Positions 1 to 10,236 are shown, numbered from the stretch's first letter. The stretch is DNA of 64,000 nt from Bacteroidota bacterium (GCA_947476825.1 CANJRV010000002.1:1-64000); one strand, 5' to 3'. Notes: a model not told the origin generated them from the letters alone. A program made the numbers and translations.

Positions 1-244
1 CCCTACTGTGTACAACAAATCAAAACTCCCTTCATGCAGCCCATAGAATATTTGCTCTCGTACTCCCCTACAGAAATAAGCCAATTCATTAGTATCTTTT
101 TTGCAAAAAAATTTGTATTAACATCTTGTTTTTGCAATGTGGGTTAAATAATTTACCTACCACACGAACATTAATTATAAATGCCAAATTATTCAGCTAA
201 TCCGCCTATTTTTGTTTACATAAATTCATTTAATATTTTACTGG

Positions 245-724
245 ATGCCTAGCTATCACTTTGATTACACCGAATTTAATAATGAGGATGAATTAGAATA
301 TTCCTTTTCTCAATTGCTTGTTGCAGCGAAAAAGGCCACTGAATCTGCTTATGCCCCCTATTCGCATTTTAAGGTTGGGGCTGCTGTATTATTACAAAAT
401 GGAGAAACAATAGTTGGTGTCAATATAGAAAATGCCTCCTACCCTGTTGGCTTATGTGCCGAAAGAAGTGCCTTAGCTTCCGCCATTTCTCAATTTCCAG
501 AACAAAAAATAGTGGCTATCGCTATCAGTTATGTTGCACCCTCCGGTGACAATAATAAACCTGCTTTTCCATGTGGTATGTGTCGCCAATTTATTTCAGA
601 ATGTGAAGACCGAAATGAATCGAGAATTCCACTTCTTTTAGCTGCGCAAGAAGGACAAGTTATCCTTATCCATTCTGCAAAAGATTTATTGCCATTCAGT
701 TTTGGTGGAAATGATCTTGGCTAA
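245..724 (+). CDS. cdd: Cytidine deaminase
   Basis: AYAPYSHFKVGAAV, CAERSA and PCGMCRQ zinc/catalytic motifs of cytidine deaminase. Confidence 0.95.
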   Translation: MPSYHFDYTEFNNEDELEYSFSQLLVAAKKATESAYAPYSHFKVGAAVLLQNGETIVGVNIENASYPVGLCAERSALASAISQFPEQKIVAIAISYVAPSGDNNKPAFPCGMCRQFISECEDRNESRIPLLLAAQEGQVILIHSAKDLLPFSFGGNDLG

Positions 725-728
725 AATT

Positions 729-2843
729 TTATTGCACAATCTTCAATTCGTCTATCACCCATTTTGCATCGCCTAATTTTTCTATGATAAAAAGAGTGTA
801 ACGAATGTCGACAGAAATATTTCTACATAAATTCGGATCAAATAATATATCACTCATAGTGCCTTCCCAAATTCTATCAAAATTAGTTCCTATCAATTCT
901 CCTTTTGCATTCAAAACTGGACTTCCTGAATTGCCGCCTGTAGTATGATTACTTGCTAGAAATGCTAGTGGTACAGTCTTATGGCCATTTTGCATTATAC
1001 TATATCTACCATAATCCTTCCTATTGTAAAGATCCATTAATTTTTCTGGAATTTTAAATTCTTCTACCATTGGGTTATTCTTTCGAATCGCACCATCCAA
1101 GGTGGTATTGAACGCATAGCTCATGCCATCTTGTGGTATTGCGCCTTCTACTTTGCCATAGGTCACACGTAAAGTAGAATTTGCATCGGGATAAAATTGT
1201 TTGCCTTTATTATATTCTTGCAAGGCTCGTAAGTAAATATTGTACTGGCTATTTAATTTCAACAAATTAGCTCTTACCAAAATCAAATTCGCCTTTTGAA
1301 TGCTATCAAAATAATGATAGGTTTTGTAAGCAGGATCTTTTTGAATTACCGTTTTTAAATCCTCGCGATTTGTGACTTGTAGTAAAGAATTAAATTTTTC
1401 AATGGTGGAAATATAAGAATTGTAATAGATCGCGTCAATGTTTGCATCACTGCAAAAAGGCGTGGATTCCATGCCAGCGTCATACATTTTATATAATTGC
1501 TTGGTAATACTAAAGTCAGTAGCCAAGTCAATTGATTTATAAAAACTGATCATCTCGGTCTGGTACTTTTTCAAACTATCTAAACTTTGCAAAGTATCTA
1601 TAGCACTAAGCATATTACTCAGTATATTTCCTTTTTTTATCAAGTCACTGCTCCAAATGGCTTCATTTATATATTCATTCCAAAGGATAGGATGTTGTTG
1701 TGTTTTATAACAAGTGGCTAAGTCTGCAATCACGTGCCCATATTGCTCGGAGTTGATTTTCTTTTCATTCACCCACTTCTGGAAACTCGCTTCTTGGGCT
1801 TTCTTTTTTGCTATCGCATCATTGATTTGTAAGCCTAATAATTCCCCTTTCCATTTTTTATAATAATTAGCGATACCTGCTTGTTTGCTGGCATATTTAA
1901 TAAAAATTTCTTTATTGTCGCGCATGGCAGCATCCATAATATTTAATTTCTTTTCTCTTAACGCTATACGAATTGGATCGAGCGTATTCATCACTTCTGC
2001 TACTCCATCGCTGGTTAAATATTCTTGTGTGCGACCAGGGAAACCATATACCATAGTAAAATCTTTTTCTTTTACACCGCCAATATTCAAGGTTAATGCA
2101 CGTTTTGGTTTGTACACTTGATTCTCCTTTGCATACAAAGCAGGCTTATTATTTTTATTGGCATAAATACGAAACAAACTAAAATCGCCTGTATGTCTTG
2201 GCCATGCCCAGTTGTCTGTATCTCCTCCAAATTTACCAACACCATTCGGTGGAAAACCAACCAATCGGATATCCGTAAATTTCTCGGTTAAGAAGAGATA
2301 ATAGGCATTGTCGTAAAAAAAAGATTTGATTTGGGTATCATATCCTGTGGATGCTTTCATTTCTTTTTCAATGCGCGCAATGTTGGTTGTAATTTTGAAA
2401 TTCTTCGCAGAGTCGGACATAAAGCCAGTTGCACCCTCTTTTACTTTATCTGTCACATCAATAATATTGACAATAAAAGTAACCGATAAACCTGGGCAAG
2501 GAAGCTCTTCTTCTTTATTGCGAGCCCAATATCCATTCGTTAAATAATCGTTTGATACGCTACTGAGTGCCGCTGCTGCTCCATAACCGCAATGATGATT
2601 GGTAAGTACAAGACCTTGTTCAGAAATCACTTCACCAGTGCAGCCACCACCGAAAATAACCACTGCATCTTTGAGGCTTCCATTTTTAACATCATAAATA
2701 TCCTTTGCAGACATTTTCATACCCATGTCTTTCATCTCTTTTTCATTCATCTTCTCTAACAAAAAAGGCAACCACATTCCTTCTTTCGCGGAAAGAGAAA
2801 TTGTGCATAAAAAAAGGAAGGTAAAAAATAGTTTTCGTTTCAT
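729..2843 (-). CDS. S46 family peptidase (DPP7/DPP11-like)
   Basis: Signal peptide from MKRKLFF; GGGCTGEVIS and LTNHHCGY (catalytic His); TGGNSGSPVLNAKGELIG (catalytic Ser). Start trimmed from ORF 729..2897. Confidence 0.93.
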   Translation of the reverse strand: MKRKLFFTFLFLCTISLSAKEGMWLPFLLEKMNEKEMKDMGMKMSAKDIYDVKNGSLKDAVVIFGGGCTGEVISEQGLVLTNHHCGYGAAAALSSVSNDYLTNGYWARNKEEELPCPGLSVTFIVNIIDVTDKVKEGATGFMSDSAKNFKITTNIARIEKEMKASTGYDTQIKSFFYDNAYYLFLTEKFTDIRLVGFPPNGVGKFGGDTDNWAWPRHTGDFSLFRIYANKNNKPALYAKENQVYKPKRALTLNIGGVKEKDFTMVYGFPGRTQEYLTSDGVAEVMNTLDPIRIALREKKLNIMDAAMRDNKEIFIKYASKQAGIANYYKKWKGELLGLQINDAIAKKKAQEASFQKWVNEKKINSEQYGHVIADLATCYKTQQHPILWNEYINEAIWSSDLIKKGNILSNMLSAIDTLQSLDSLKKYQTEMISFYKSIDLATDFSITKQLYKMYDAGMESTPFCSDANIDAIYYNSYISTIEKFNSLLQVTNREDLKTVIQKDPAYKTYHYFDSIQKANLILVRANLLKLNSQYNIYLRALQEYNKGKQFYPDANSTLRVTYGKVEGAIPQDGMSYAFNTTLDGAIRKNNPMVEEFKIPEKLMDLYNRKDYGRYSIMQNGHKTVPLAFLASNHTTGGNSGSPVLNAKGELIGTNFDRIWEGTMSDILFDPNLCRNISVDIRYTLFIIEKLGDAKWVIDELKIVQ

Positions 2844-2897
2844 TTGACCATTATTTTCGTGAAGTTTCAAAACTAATTGAAATGAAATGAATTGCAA

Positions 2898-3461
2898 ATG
2901 TTTATAGAACCAAATATTAGGAATACTAAAAAAGGCTGGATAGAAGTTGTATGTGGTTCTATGTTTAGCGGCAAGACGGAGGAGTTGATTCGTAGATTGA
3001 AACGAGCACAGATTGCTAATTTAAGAGTAGAAATATTTAAACCTACTACGGACACACGTTACGACGAAAACGATATTGTTTCACATAATGCAAATCGTAT
3101 TATCAGTACGCCAGTTGCTAATTCACAACAAATATTATTACTTGCACAAGAAGTGGATGTAGTTGGTATTGATGAGGCGCAATTTTTTGATAAAGAAATG
3201 CCCATGGTTGCTGAAACTTTGGCTGCTAGGGGTATACGGGTTATAGTTGCTGGATTGGATATGGATTTTCTCGGTCGACCATTTGGTCCTATGCCTGAAA
3301 TTTTAGCGATGGCGGATTATATCACTAAGCTTCATGCTATCTGCATGGTTTGTGGCGACAATGCTAGTTTTAGTTATCGCAAAACAGTCTCGGATGCAAC
3401 CGTATTATTAGGCGAAAAGGATGTATACGAGCCTCGATGTCGAACCTGTTTTTATTTGTAA
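2898..3461 (+). CDS. tdk: Thymidine kinase
   Basis: P-loop [22 protein letters not shown]-terminal zinc-binding cysteines. Confidence 0.95.
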   Translation: MFIEPNIRNTKKGWIEVVCGSMFSGKTEELIRRLKRAQIANLRVEIFKPTTDTRYDENDIVSHNANRIISTPVANSQQILLLAQEVDVVGIDEAQFFDKEMPMVAETLAARGIRVIVAGLDMDFLGRPFGPMPEILAMADYITKLHAICMVCGDNASFSYRKTVSDATVLLGEKDVYEPRCRTCFYL

Positions 3462-3462
3462 T

Positions 3463-4299
3463 ATGGAGACATTTCAATTTCAAGCGCAAGGCAAACATTA
3501 CGAATTCAAGGAGCCCATTGTGATGGGTATTTTAAATGTAACACCTGATTCATTTTACAATAAAGGAAGAAATAATAGCTTGCTACAATTGTTGGAACAA
3601 GCACATAAAATGGTAATGGAAGGTGCTACTATTTTAGATATTGGTGGCATGAGTAGTCGCCCCAATGCAACACTAATTTCGGAACAAGAAGAAATGGATC
3701 GCATTCAACCGATTATAGACATTCTTGCAAACGAGTTGCCTTCTACTCTACTCTCTGTTGACACGTTTCGAAGTAGAATTGCAGCAAATGCCATTCAAGC
3801 CGGTGTGCATTGGATCAATGATATCAGTGGTGGCGAAATGGATGATGATATGTTAGAGACTATCGGAAAATACAAAGCTCCTTACGTGTGTATGCATATG
3901 CAAGGCACACCGCAAACCATGCAAGTATCGCCAAGTTACCAAAATATAGTGCAAGAATTATTGGCATTTTTTCAAAAAAAACTGGACAGTTTTCAGCAAT
4001 TGGGAATAGAAGATGTGATATTAGATGTTGGCTTTGGGTTTGGTAAAACGATTGCACATAACTATACATTATTAAATTCTCTAGACGCATTTCAACTGTT
4101 GCTCAAACCCTTATTGGTAGGCATTTCTAGAAAATCGATGGTGTATAAACCACTAAAAACAAATGCAGATGAAGCGCTTAACGGAACTACTGCTCTACAC
4201 ATGATTGCTTTGCAAAAAGGCGCTTCTATACTGAGAGTGCATGATGTGAAGGAAGCGGTGGAATGTGTGGAGCTTTGGAAAATGCTGAAGAAGGCATAG
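3463..4299 (+). CDS. folP: Dihydropteroate synthase
   Basis: MGILNVTPDSFYNKGR, DIGGMSSRP, ISRKS motifs; starts 1 nt after the tdk stop (TAATATG). Confidence 0.95.
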   Translation: METFQFQAQGKHYEFKEPIVMGILNVTPDSFYNKGRNNSLLQLLEQAHKMVMEGATILDIGGMSSRPNATLISEQEEMDRIQPIIDILANELPSTLLSVDTFRSRIAANAIQAGVHWINDISGGEMDDDMLETIGKYKAPYVCMHMQGTPQTMQVSPSYQNIVQELLAFFQKKLDSFQQLGIEDVILDVGFGFGKTIAHNYTLLNSLDAFQLLLKPLLVGISRKSMVYKPLKTNADEALNGTTALHMIALQKGASILRVHDVKEAVECVELWKMLKKA

Positions 4300-4386
4300 G
4301 TTGTAAGGCGTGAGTTGTAAGGCGTAAGGCGTAAGTTGGGAATAGTGATTCATGCTAAACAATCAATTGTAAATTCTGAATGCAGA

Positions 4387-4596
4387 CTATCTTGGATGAT
4401 GAAATCTTGCACCATGATGTCCACCGTCACCAGCTTTGATTCTAGCATGCATGTGCATGTGCGGATGATGGCGATGCGTTTGCACAACCACCACTCTTCT
4501 TGGTGATTGCCTGCAAAAGTAACAAGACGAAGCGAAGATGCTGATGCACAACAGTAAATAAAAGAGGTGATTTTTCATTTCTCGAAAATAAACCAT
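4387..4596 (-). CDS. Small His-rich putative lipoprotein
   Basis: MKNHLFYLLLCISIFASSC lipobox-like signal followed by a tail with HRHHPHMHMHA and HHGARFHH. Confidence 0.5.
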   Translation of the reverse strand: MVYFREMKNHLFYLLLCISIFASSCYFCRQSPRRVVVVQTHRHHPHMHMHARIKAGDGGHHGARFHHPR

Positions 4597-4752
4597 TCCA
4601 TTTAGTATAGCAAGATATTTTTTAGATTTAGATTATGCAGTCTGTGTTGGAATAAAAACGCAGCACCTATTTAGTTTTAGCGAAATTATAATTTGTAGTT
4701 CGTAAAATGTACTTTCACATTTGTACAAAAAATAATTTAAAAAAATCTCATC

Positions 4753-5559
4753 ATGAAAAAACTTCTATTCTACTGCTTCATCCTCTTCTTTTCATTTACC
4801 ACAAATATTTCTAAGGCGCAAACAGAAGTCACTTTTTATACCAGCATGGGAAATTTTGTTGCTCGTATGTATGATACCTTACAACCAATTACGGCTGGAA
4901 ATTTTATCACTTTGGTGAATGCGAAATTTTATGATGGCATTATTTTTCATCGTGTGGTGCATAATTTTGTGATTCAAGGTGGAGACCCAACAGGCACCGG
5001 AAATGGTGGACCAGGGTATACTATTCCAGATGAATTTGATCCATTGGCAAGTAATGTGCAACAGGCATTAGGCATGGCAAATGCCGGACCAAATACTGGA
5101 GGAAGTCAATTCTATATTAATTTGGTAAACAATGTTTTTCTGGATCCAAATTATCCAGTTTTTGGCATTGTAATTTCTAATTTCTCAGTGGTACAAAGTA
5201 TTGGACAAGTTGCAACCAATAGCGCCGACAGACCAATAACAGATGTAGTAATGGACAGCGTAAGAGTTACGCTTGCAGGACCTTTGGGTATGCGTGAAAC
5301 CAACCTTCCAGCATTTCAAGTGGATATTTTTCCGAATCCAATAGTTGATAAAATGAATATTGATTTTGGACAACAATTTTCAAAGGATAATGAGTACAAA
5401 ATAAAAATCAGCAATATACTTGGTGATATTGTGTATACAAATTCCTTAGACCAAAAAGTGACAAGTATTGACATCTCCGCTTGGGGCCATCAGGGAATTT
5501 ATTTTGTACAAATCATAGATAAACATAACAATGTGCTGAATAAAAAAATAGTGCTGTAG
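4753..5559 (+). CDS. Secreted cyclophilin-type peptidyl-prolyl isomerase with T9SS type A sorting domain
   Basis: GNFITLVNAKFYDGIIFHRVVHNFVIQGGDPTGTGNGGPGY (cyclophilin core); C-terminal FQVDIFPNPIVDKMNI...GIYFVQIIDKHNNVLNKKIVL. Confidence 0.92.
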   Translation: MKKLLFYCFILFFSFTTNISKAQTEVTFYTSMGNFVARMYDTLQPITAGNFITLVNAKFYDGIIFHRVVHNFVIQGGDPTGTGNGGPGYTIPDEFDPLASNVQQALGMANAGPNTGGSQFYINLVNNVFLDPNYPVFGIVISNFSVVQSIGQVATNSADRPITDVVMDSVRVTLAGPLGMRETNLPAFQVDIFPNPIVDKMNIDFGQQFSKDNEYKIKISNILGDIVYTNSLDQKVTSIDISAWGHQGIYFVQIIDKHNNVLNKKIVL

Positions 5560-5595
5560 CATTTATTTTTTTTCAAAAAATACACAACAGTATTC

Positions 5596-6066
5596 TCATA
5601 ACGCACCTATCCTATCCTGATAATCAAATTGTAAATCTTCATGCAGCGTCAATAGTTCTGTCTTGATTTTTTTGATTTGGCTTTCGTAGATATTCACCAT
5701 GACTTTACTTGTTTGCCAATCTAAAGGAAGAGCTTTCATTTGTTCGCAGAAATGAATAAGCAATTCAATTTTAGTGGTGACTTGGCTTGAAAATTTACTG
5801 TACTTAAAAATGAATCGTAATATTTTTCGTATCGTTTTTTTTGCGAAATAAATCGTCTGTGTATTTACATCTTCAAACAGTGCAGAAACTTCATCCTTCA
5901 AATTGTTGACATAATTTGATTCATTCGTACTTTCAAAAAGTAGATAATGTAATAACTCTTTATTTTCCTTTTTGAATTTTATCAGCTGCGTACAAACTGC
6001 CACCAATTCGGCATGAGGCATGGCTTGAATTTCTTTCTTTAAATAAGCAATAGAAGATGTTTGCAT
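5596..6066 (-). CDS. Conserved hypothetical protein
   Basis: 156-aa ORF with plausible charged helical composition; family not recognised. Confidence 0.6.
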   Translation of the reverse strand: MQTSSIAYLKKEIQAMPHAELVAVCTQLIKFKKENKELLHYLLFESTNESNYVNNLKDEVSALFEDVNTQTIYFAKKTIRKILRFIFKYSKFSSQVTTKIELLIHFCEQMKALPLDWQTSKVMVNIYESQIKKIKTELLTLHEDLQFDYQDRIGAL

Positions 6067-6095
6067 TTGCTGAAATAGATGATTAAATAATTGGG

Positions 6096-6163
6096 TTTAG
6101 AATTCGTTCCTACACATCAAATATATTAGATAAAATGGATTCGCTTAAAGTAAACTAAGGAAT
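6096..6163 (+). repeat. Imperfect direct repeat, left flank of 6.3-kb hairpin element
   Basis: tttagaattcgttcctacacatc...gataaaatggattcgcttaaag...aaggaa, matching 6624..6691. Confidence 0.65.
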
Positions 6164-6284
6164 TGTCTACTGGTTGGTGTCCACCAAACGAAACCATTAT
6201 TTTTGAAATGACTTTTTGTAACTTTTTTTCATCTTACCTCATAAACTTATTTTAGGACGAGACAGTTGCTAGCAATTGTCATTC

Positions 6285-6454
6285 GTTCTTTTGTCTTGAC
6301 ACAAAAGAACCAAAAAGTCAAGGCTGTGGATAGTTTAGCTAAAAAATGTTCATGCTCGACGCAAATCGTCCAAACTCACAATCCTCCTTCGTCGGTTGCT
6401 CGGACAGGGACGATTTGTTCGCCGACCATTCCATTTTTTTACGCCAAACTATCC
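6285..6454. repeat. Hairpin element: perfect 10-bp stem followed by a long imperfect inverted repeat
   Basis: GTTCTTTTGT-CTTGAC-ACAAAAGAAC (6285-6310); GGATAGTTT..TAAAAAATG..CAAATCGTCC (from 6328) pairs with GGACGATTTG..CATTTTTTTA..AAACTATCC (to 6454). Confidence 0.75.
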
Positions 6455-6623
6455 AAGGCCATTTGCTCCTGCAAATATATATGCAACAAGTATAGATACA
6501 CTTTACATAAATTTTATTGGCATGAAATAAAATACAATCGCGATATTTTTTTTGACCAAAAATTAATCCTATCGGTACTGTCCAACCAGCTCATTTCGGC
6601 TTGGATATCAACCCCTAGATGAA

Positions 6624-6691
6624 TTTAGAATTTGTGCCTACACAATTAAAATTTTTGATAAAATGGATTTGCTTAAGGAAAGCAAGGGAAT
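6624..6691 (+). repeat. Imperfect direct repeat, right flank of 6.3-kb hairpin element
   Basis: tttagaatttgtgcctacacaattaaaatttttgataaaatggatttgcttaagg; second copy of 6096..6163. Confidence 0.65.
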
Positions 6692-6731
6692 AAAAAATGG
6701 ATTCAGAAAGTTAGTCTTTTAGCAGAGGCTG

Positions 6732-6813
6732 TATTGCGGCAACGATTGTAGCGAAAATCCTTTTTGTTGGCTCTGCAACAAAAAGATTGCAGCGAAAAGC
6801 GTGCGTGCCGCCC
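6732..6813 (+). repeat. A-family intergenic structured repeat, copy 1
   Basis: TATTGCGGCAACGATTGTAGCGAAAATCCTTTTTGTTGGCTCTGCAACAAAAAGATTGCAGCGAAAAGCGTGCGTGCCGCCC. Confidence 0.9.
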
Positions 6814-6862
6814 AAATTATTTTCATCTCATTTTTATTACCAAGTCGGTATAAATCAGAAAA

Positions 6863-8488
6863 CTATTCTTTAATAATTTTCTTAGAAATACTGCCGCTTG
6901 CAGATTGAATAGTTAGAATATAGCACCCTTTTGCCAAAGCAGAAATATTCATGGTATTAAATCCATTTTTAGTTTCTATGGTACGCATTTTAGTTCCTTG
7001 CATGGAGTATAAAGAAATGGTAGTTGCTTGCTTATTGTTGTTCAATACAATATTCAACAGTTCATTAGATGGATTAGGGTAAATCTGCACATTCATTTGT
7101 TGGTTTATGTCCTGAATGGCAAGTGGCGCAGGGCAATTCAATGAAGTCCAATTCCATTTATTATCCAACCAAGTTAAACGTTTTTTGATATAGGTTTTAA
7201 AATTATTTATTTCTTCACTGTACGTTGTAGCCATTGGTGTTGGCTCATTGGCAACTGGTACTCCCCATATTGGCCATTGTGCAAAATTTCGATTCACTGC
7301 GGTGAAGCCACCACTAATGGTAGTCATTTTTGTAGCTACTGAATCCAACAAATGAAAGATATGGTTTGTGTCTAATGTTGTCAATCTCAAATCGCGGTAA
7401 TGGCAGCTTAGTTCGCGCATGAAAAGAGTATCTTGGGATAATTTTTTAAACCAGAAAATTGGTAATTCCGTTTGTGTTCCACAATATTGTCCTAATTGAT
7501 AACTCCAACCAGTATCTGTTTGTACTGTACAAGTTGCGGTATTTGCCCAAGCTAAATCCATATCCCATATTGGTCCAACTTTTAACTTTTTACTTTTATC
7601 TTTATGCAGATACATGTTGTTGCGATAAGCGTTAAAGTTTTTGGATAGCTCAGTAATAATCATATAATCTTGCATAGTAGAATTGCCTGCAAATTTTCTC
7701 CAACCAATAGTTGTGTCTTGGAAATTGCTAGCATTCATAGCTGCATCCAAACTATCCACAAAGGATTTGATATAGGCTTTTTGCACTGGTAATATGGCAC
7801 TTGACTTTGGATATTCTATAAAGAAATCGGAAGTTTGACCAGTTGTTGCATAAGGTGGAGCAACGGTAGAAGTCCAATCCGCACCACCACCATCATCTAA
7901 TTTAAAAATATAACCGCCAGTTAAGTTAGCTCCAGATATATCTAGATTTGTAAGTTTTGCAACATCTACACGGTTACTATCTCTTTTAACCATTTCGCCA
8001 AATAAATAAACACCTTGGTAAGTGCTGTTCAAAATCACTTCGCATAATCGCATTCTAGGTGCATAGTACCCCATTTCTGTATAGAGTTCATGAGCTAAAA
8101 TATTTCTAGCAAATGATCTATCTGCATAGCTTGCCATTAATACCCAATCATTATCACCTGGCATACCTAATAAAGAGGTATCCAATGACACTTGTGATGC
8201 GCCAACCCATGTTTCCACATCGTAGGATTTTTTTGGGTAAGTACCAGCAGTTCCACCTCTTTCAGTGATGCCTATTACACCAACAAAAGCTGGTGCATCT
8301 GTAGGTGTGTTTGTTCCACTTATATTATCAACGATAGACATATCACCTTGAATCTGAGTTCCAGTAATTGTACCTGTGCTAGTGATGATCAAAATGGGTA
8401 GATTGGTTGATGTAATTTGCGCAGAAATAGAATGGACAATAAAAGTTGTCAAACAAAGCAACGCGAAGGCTGGTTTAAATAGATTCAT
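6863..8488 (-). CDS. CotH kinase family protein with T9SS sorting domain
   Basis: KKSYDVETW, MPGDNDWVLMASYADRSFARNILAHELY, GVYLFGEMVKRDSNRVDV, WDMDLAW typical of CotH; C-terminal VQIYPNPSNELLNIV...ISKKIIKE. Confidence 0.9.
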   Translation of the reverse strand: MNLFKPAFALLCLTTFIVHSISAQITSTNLPILIITSTGTITGTQIQGDMSIVDNISGTNTPTDAPAFVGVIGITERGGTAGTYPKKSYDVETWVGASQVSLDTSLLGMPGDNDWVLMASYADRSFARNILAHELYTEMGYYAPRMRLCEVILNSTYQGVYLFGEMVKRDSNRVDVAKLTNLDISGANLTGGYIFKLDDGGGADWTSTVAPPYATTGQTSDFFIEYPKSSAILPVQKAYIKSFVDSLDAAMNASNFQDTTIGWRKFAGNSTMQDYMIITELSKNFNAYRNNMYLHKDKSKKLKVGPIWDMDLAWANTATCTVQTDTGWSYQLGQYCGTQTELPIFWFKKLSQDTLFMRELSCHYRDLRLTTLDTNHIFHLLDSVATKMTTISGGFTAVNRNFAQWPIWGVPVANEPTPMATTYSEEINNFKTYIKKRLTWLDNKWNWTSLNCPAPLAIQDINQQMNVQIYPNPSNELLNIVLNNNKQATTISLYSMQGTKMRTIETKNGFNTMNISALAKGCYILTIQSASGSISKKIIKE

Positions 8489-8742
8489 GGGATTTAATTT
8501 GTGCGCAAGATAATTAATCTTCAGTAATTTATTGGATTCGTTATTTCCATCCTAGATGCAATTGAACATTGTCCATGAGGAAACATAAGGATTTGTATAC
8601 ATGCACTCAAGACATATTATTTGTCTTTATCTCTGCTCTCTTTGGCCATAAAAATTTATGCCACACAAAATTATCCGAAACGAATTAGAACATTTGTACT
8701 TAGAAAAATATATTTTCACAGATTATTTCTAAAAAAATAAGC

Positions 8743-9075
8743 ATGGATTTTCCAACAAAATTGGGGCATAATTACACCTTTGATAAACTATTTGATTTGT
8801 CCTTATTACATACACAATTCGCTGCACATAGGCGTTTACGGGTATTTCATCATAAAGGTACACGATGTGTGAAAGAAGGTTGTACTAAGGAAGGCGTTTA
8901 TTTAATTAAGGCTAAAAATACTGATGGAGGTTACCATACCGACTTGTATACTTTGGATTTTGAGTTAATGACAATCGACCATATCATCCCGAAAAGCAAA
9001 GGTGGTAAAAACACTTTAGACAATTTACAACCAATGTGTAATACCTGTAATGCACATAAAGCCGATAAAGTTTAA
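8743..9075 (+). CDS. HNH endonuclease domain protein
   Basis: TIDHIIPKSKGGKNTLDNLQPMCNTCNAHKADK = HNH motif with zinc cysteines. Confidence 0.9.
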   Translation: MDFPTKLGHNYTFDKLFDLSLLHTQFAAHRRLRVFHHKGTRCVKEGCTKEGVYLIKAKNTDGGYHTDLYTLDFELMTIDHIIPKSKGGKNTLDNLQPMCNTCNAHKADKV

Positions 9076-9106
9076 TAGTTCCGAAATAGAAAAAAATACC
9101 CTCGTC

Positions 9107-10186
9107 TTATTTCAAATCTTCTATAAATGGTCGAATAATATGTTGAAGAAGTGCCGCATCATACGTTGGCAAAGGTTCAAATGAAAACGTCGAATAAGTA
9201 AGTAAAGCTTTTTCAACATCCAAGTTGTATTGCTCTTGCGCAAGAAACCATTTTTTATGTTGCAAATACTCACCCAAATATTCCTGTTCTGTTTGTCCAG
9301 GTGTTGGTATAATTATGCCGTGTTTTTTGAGTTTTACCAAATCCATAATAGTTGAGTACCCTGCCCTACTCATGATGATCTTAGATGACAAAATAATTTC
9401 TTGGAGTTCAACGCCGGATGCATAAGAAAGGATGGTAAGGTTCTCATTCTGATTTTGTATTTCTCCTGCATTTGCTTTTCCACGAATAAATATTATTCGC
9501 TTAGTTGTATTTTTCATTTGCTGCAACAAACTATTTTCCAAAATGGTTCTTTGCGGTTCTGGTCCCGACAAAACAATGGCAATATCATATTTGATGATTG
9601 GTTTGGTCATGATTTCCAATCTGGAAAGAATGCCAATGTATTGTATATTTTTTACATTCTTTGCTATCGACAAATTCCCTGAAAGCCTATTCTGTTCTGC
9701 ATCTGGAACCCAACAAGTCGTAAATTGACGAATGAAGAAATGGTTGATGGTATTGACTAATTTTTGCAATACAATGGATTGTGGAACTTGAATTTGGATT
9801 TGATGCGTAATGAAAATACTTGGTATGTTTTTGGTAAATAAACCATATCGATTATCCGAAACAACGGCATCGATTTGATGTTGTTTTATTATTTTTTTTA
9901 GCCAAAAATGTTCTGTGATTATTCGTTTGATAATTTTCGGAATTTGAAAGCCAATGACAAATGGTAGTGTCCATTTTTTTGTAGAGTAATTAATATCATA
10001 ACCTGCCAAATGCAAATAGGTCAAAGAAGGAAATTGTTCTTTGATCAAGGCATTGGTTTGTTCATTGCCAGCAATAAGCACGTCACAATTATTTTGGATA
10101 AAGGAAGCTATTAATGGAATGCATCTCGTAGCGTGACCCATTCCCCAATCCAGTGGTGCAATTAATATTTTTTTTTGCTTGTGCAT
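9107..10186 (-). CDS. Glycosyltransferase, MurG/family 28-like
   Basis: KILIAPLDWGMGHATRCIPL N-terminus; SRAGYSTIMDLVKLKKHGIIIPTPGQTEQEYLG donor-site motif. Confidence 0.88.
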   Translation of the reverse strand: MHKQKKILIAPLDWGMGHATRCIPLIASFIQNNCDVLIAGNEQTNALIKEQFPSLTYLHLAGYDINYSTKKWTLPFVIGFQIPKIIKRIITEHFWLKKIIKQHQIDAVVSDNRYGLFTKNIPSIFITHQIQIQVPQSIVLQKLVNTINHFFIRQFTTCWVPDAEQNRLSGNLSIAKNVKNIQYIGILSRLEIMTKPIIKYDIAIVLSGPEPQRTILENSLLQQMKNTTKRIIFIRGKANAGEIQNQNENLTILSYASGVELQEIILSSKIIMSRAGYSTIMDLVKLKKHGIIIPTPGQTEQEYLGEYLQHKKWFLAQEQYNLDVEKALLTYSTFSFEPLPTYDAALLQHIIRPFIEDLK

Positions 10187-10236
10187 GAAAGTGCCAAATT
10201 ACCTATCTTTACGAAAATTAATTTAAAATATTTTTG

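Noticed and set aside
1885-2547. Plus-strand ORFs within the S46 peptidase gene
   Set aside because: Opposite a strongly supported coding frame; no motif.
6266-6622. 118-aa plus-strand ORF as a gene
   Set aside because: It runs through the hairpin element; composition and lack of any recognisable motif suggest a chance ORF.
6732-6813. A-family repeats as integron attC sites
   Set aside because: Size and hairpin shape fit loosely, but no RYYYAAC/GTTRRRY core sites, no cassette-like gene arrangement and no integrase in the window.
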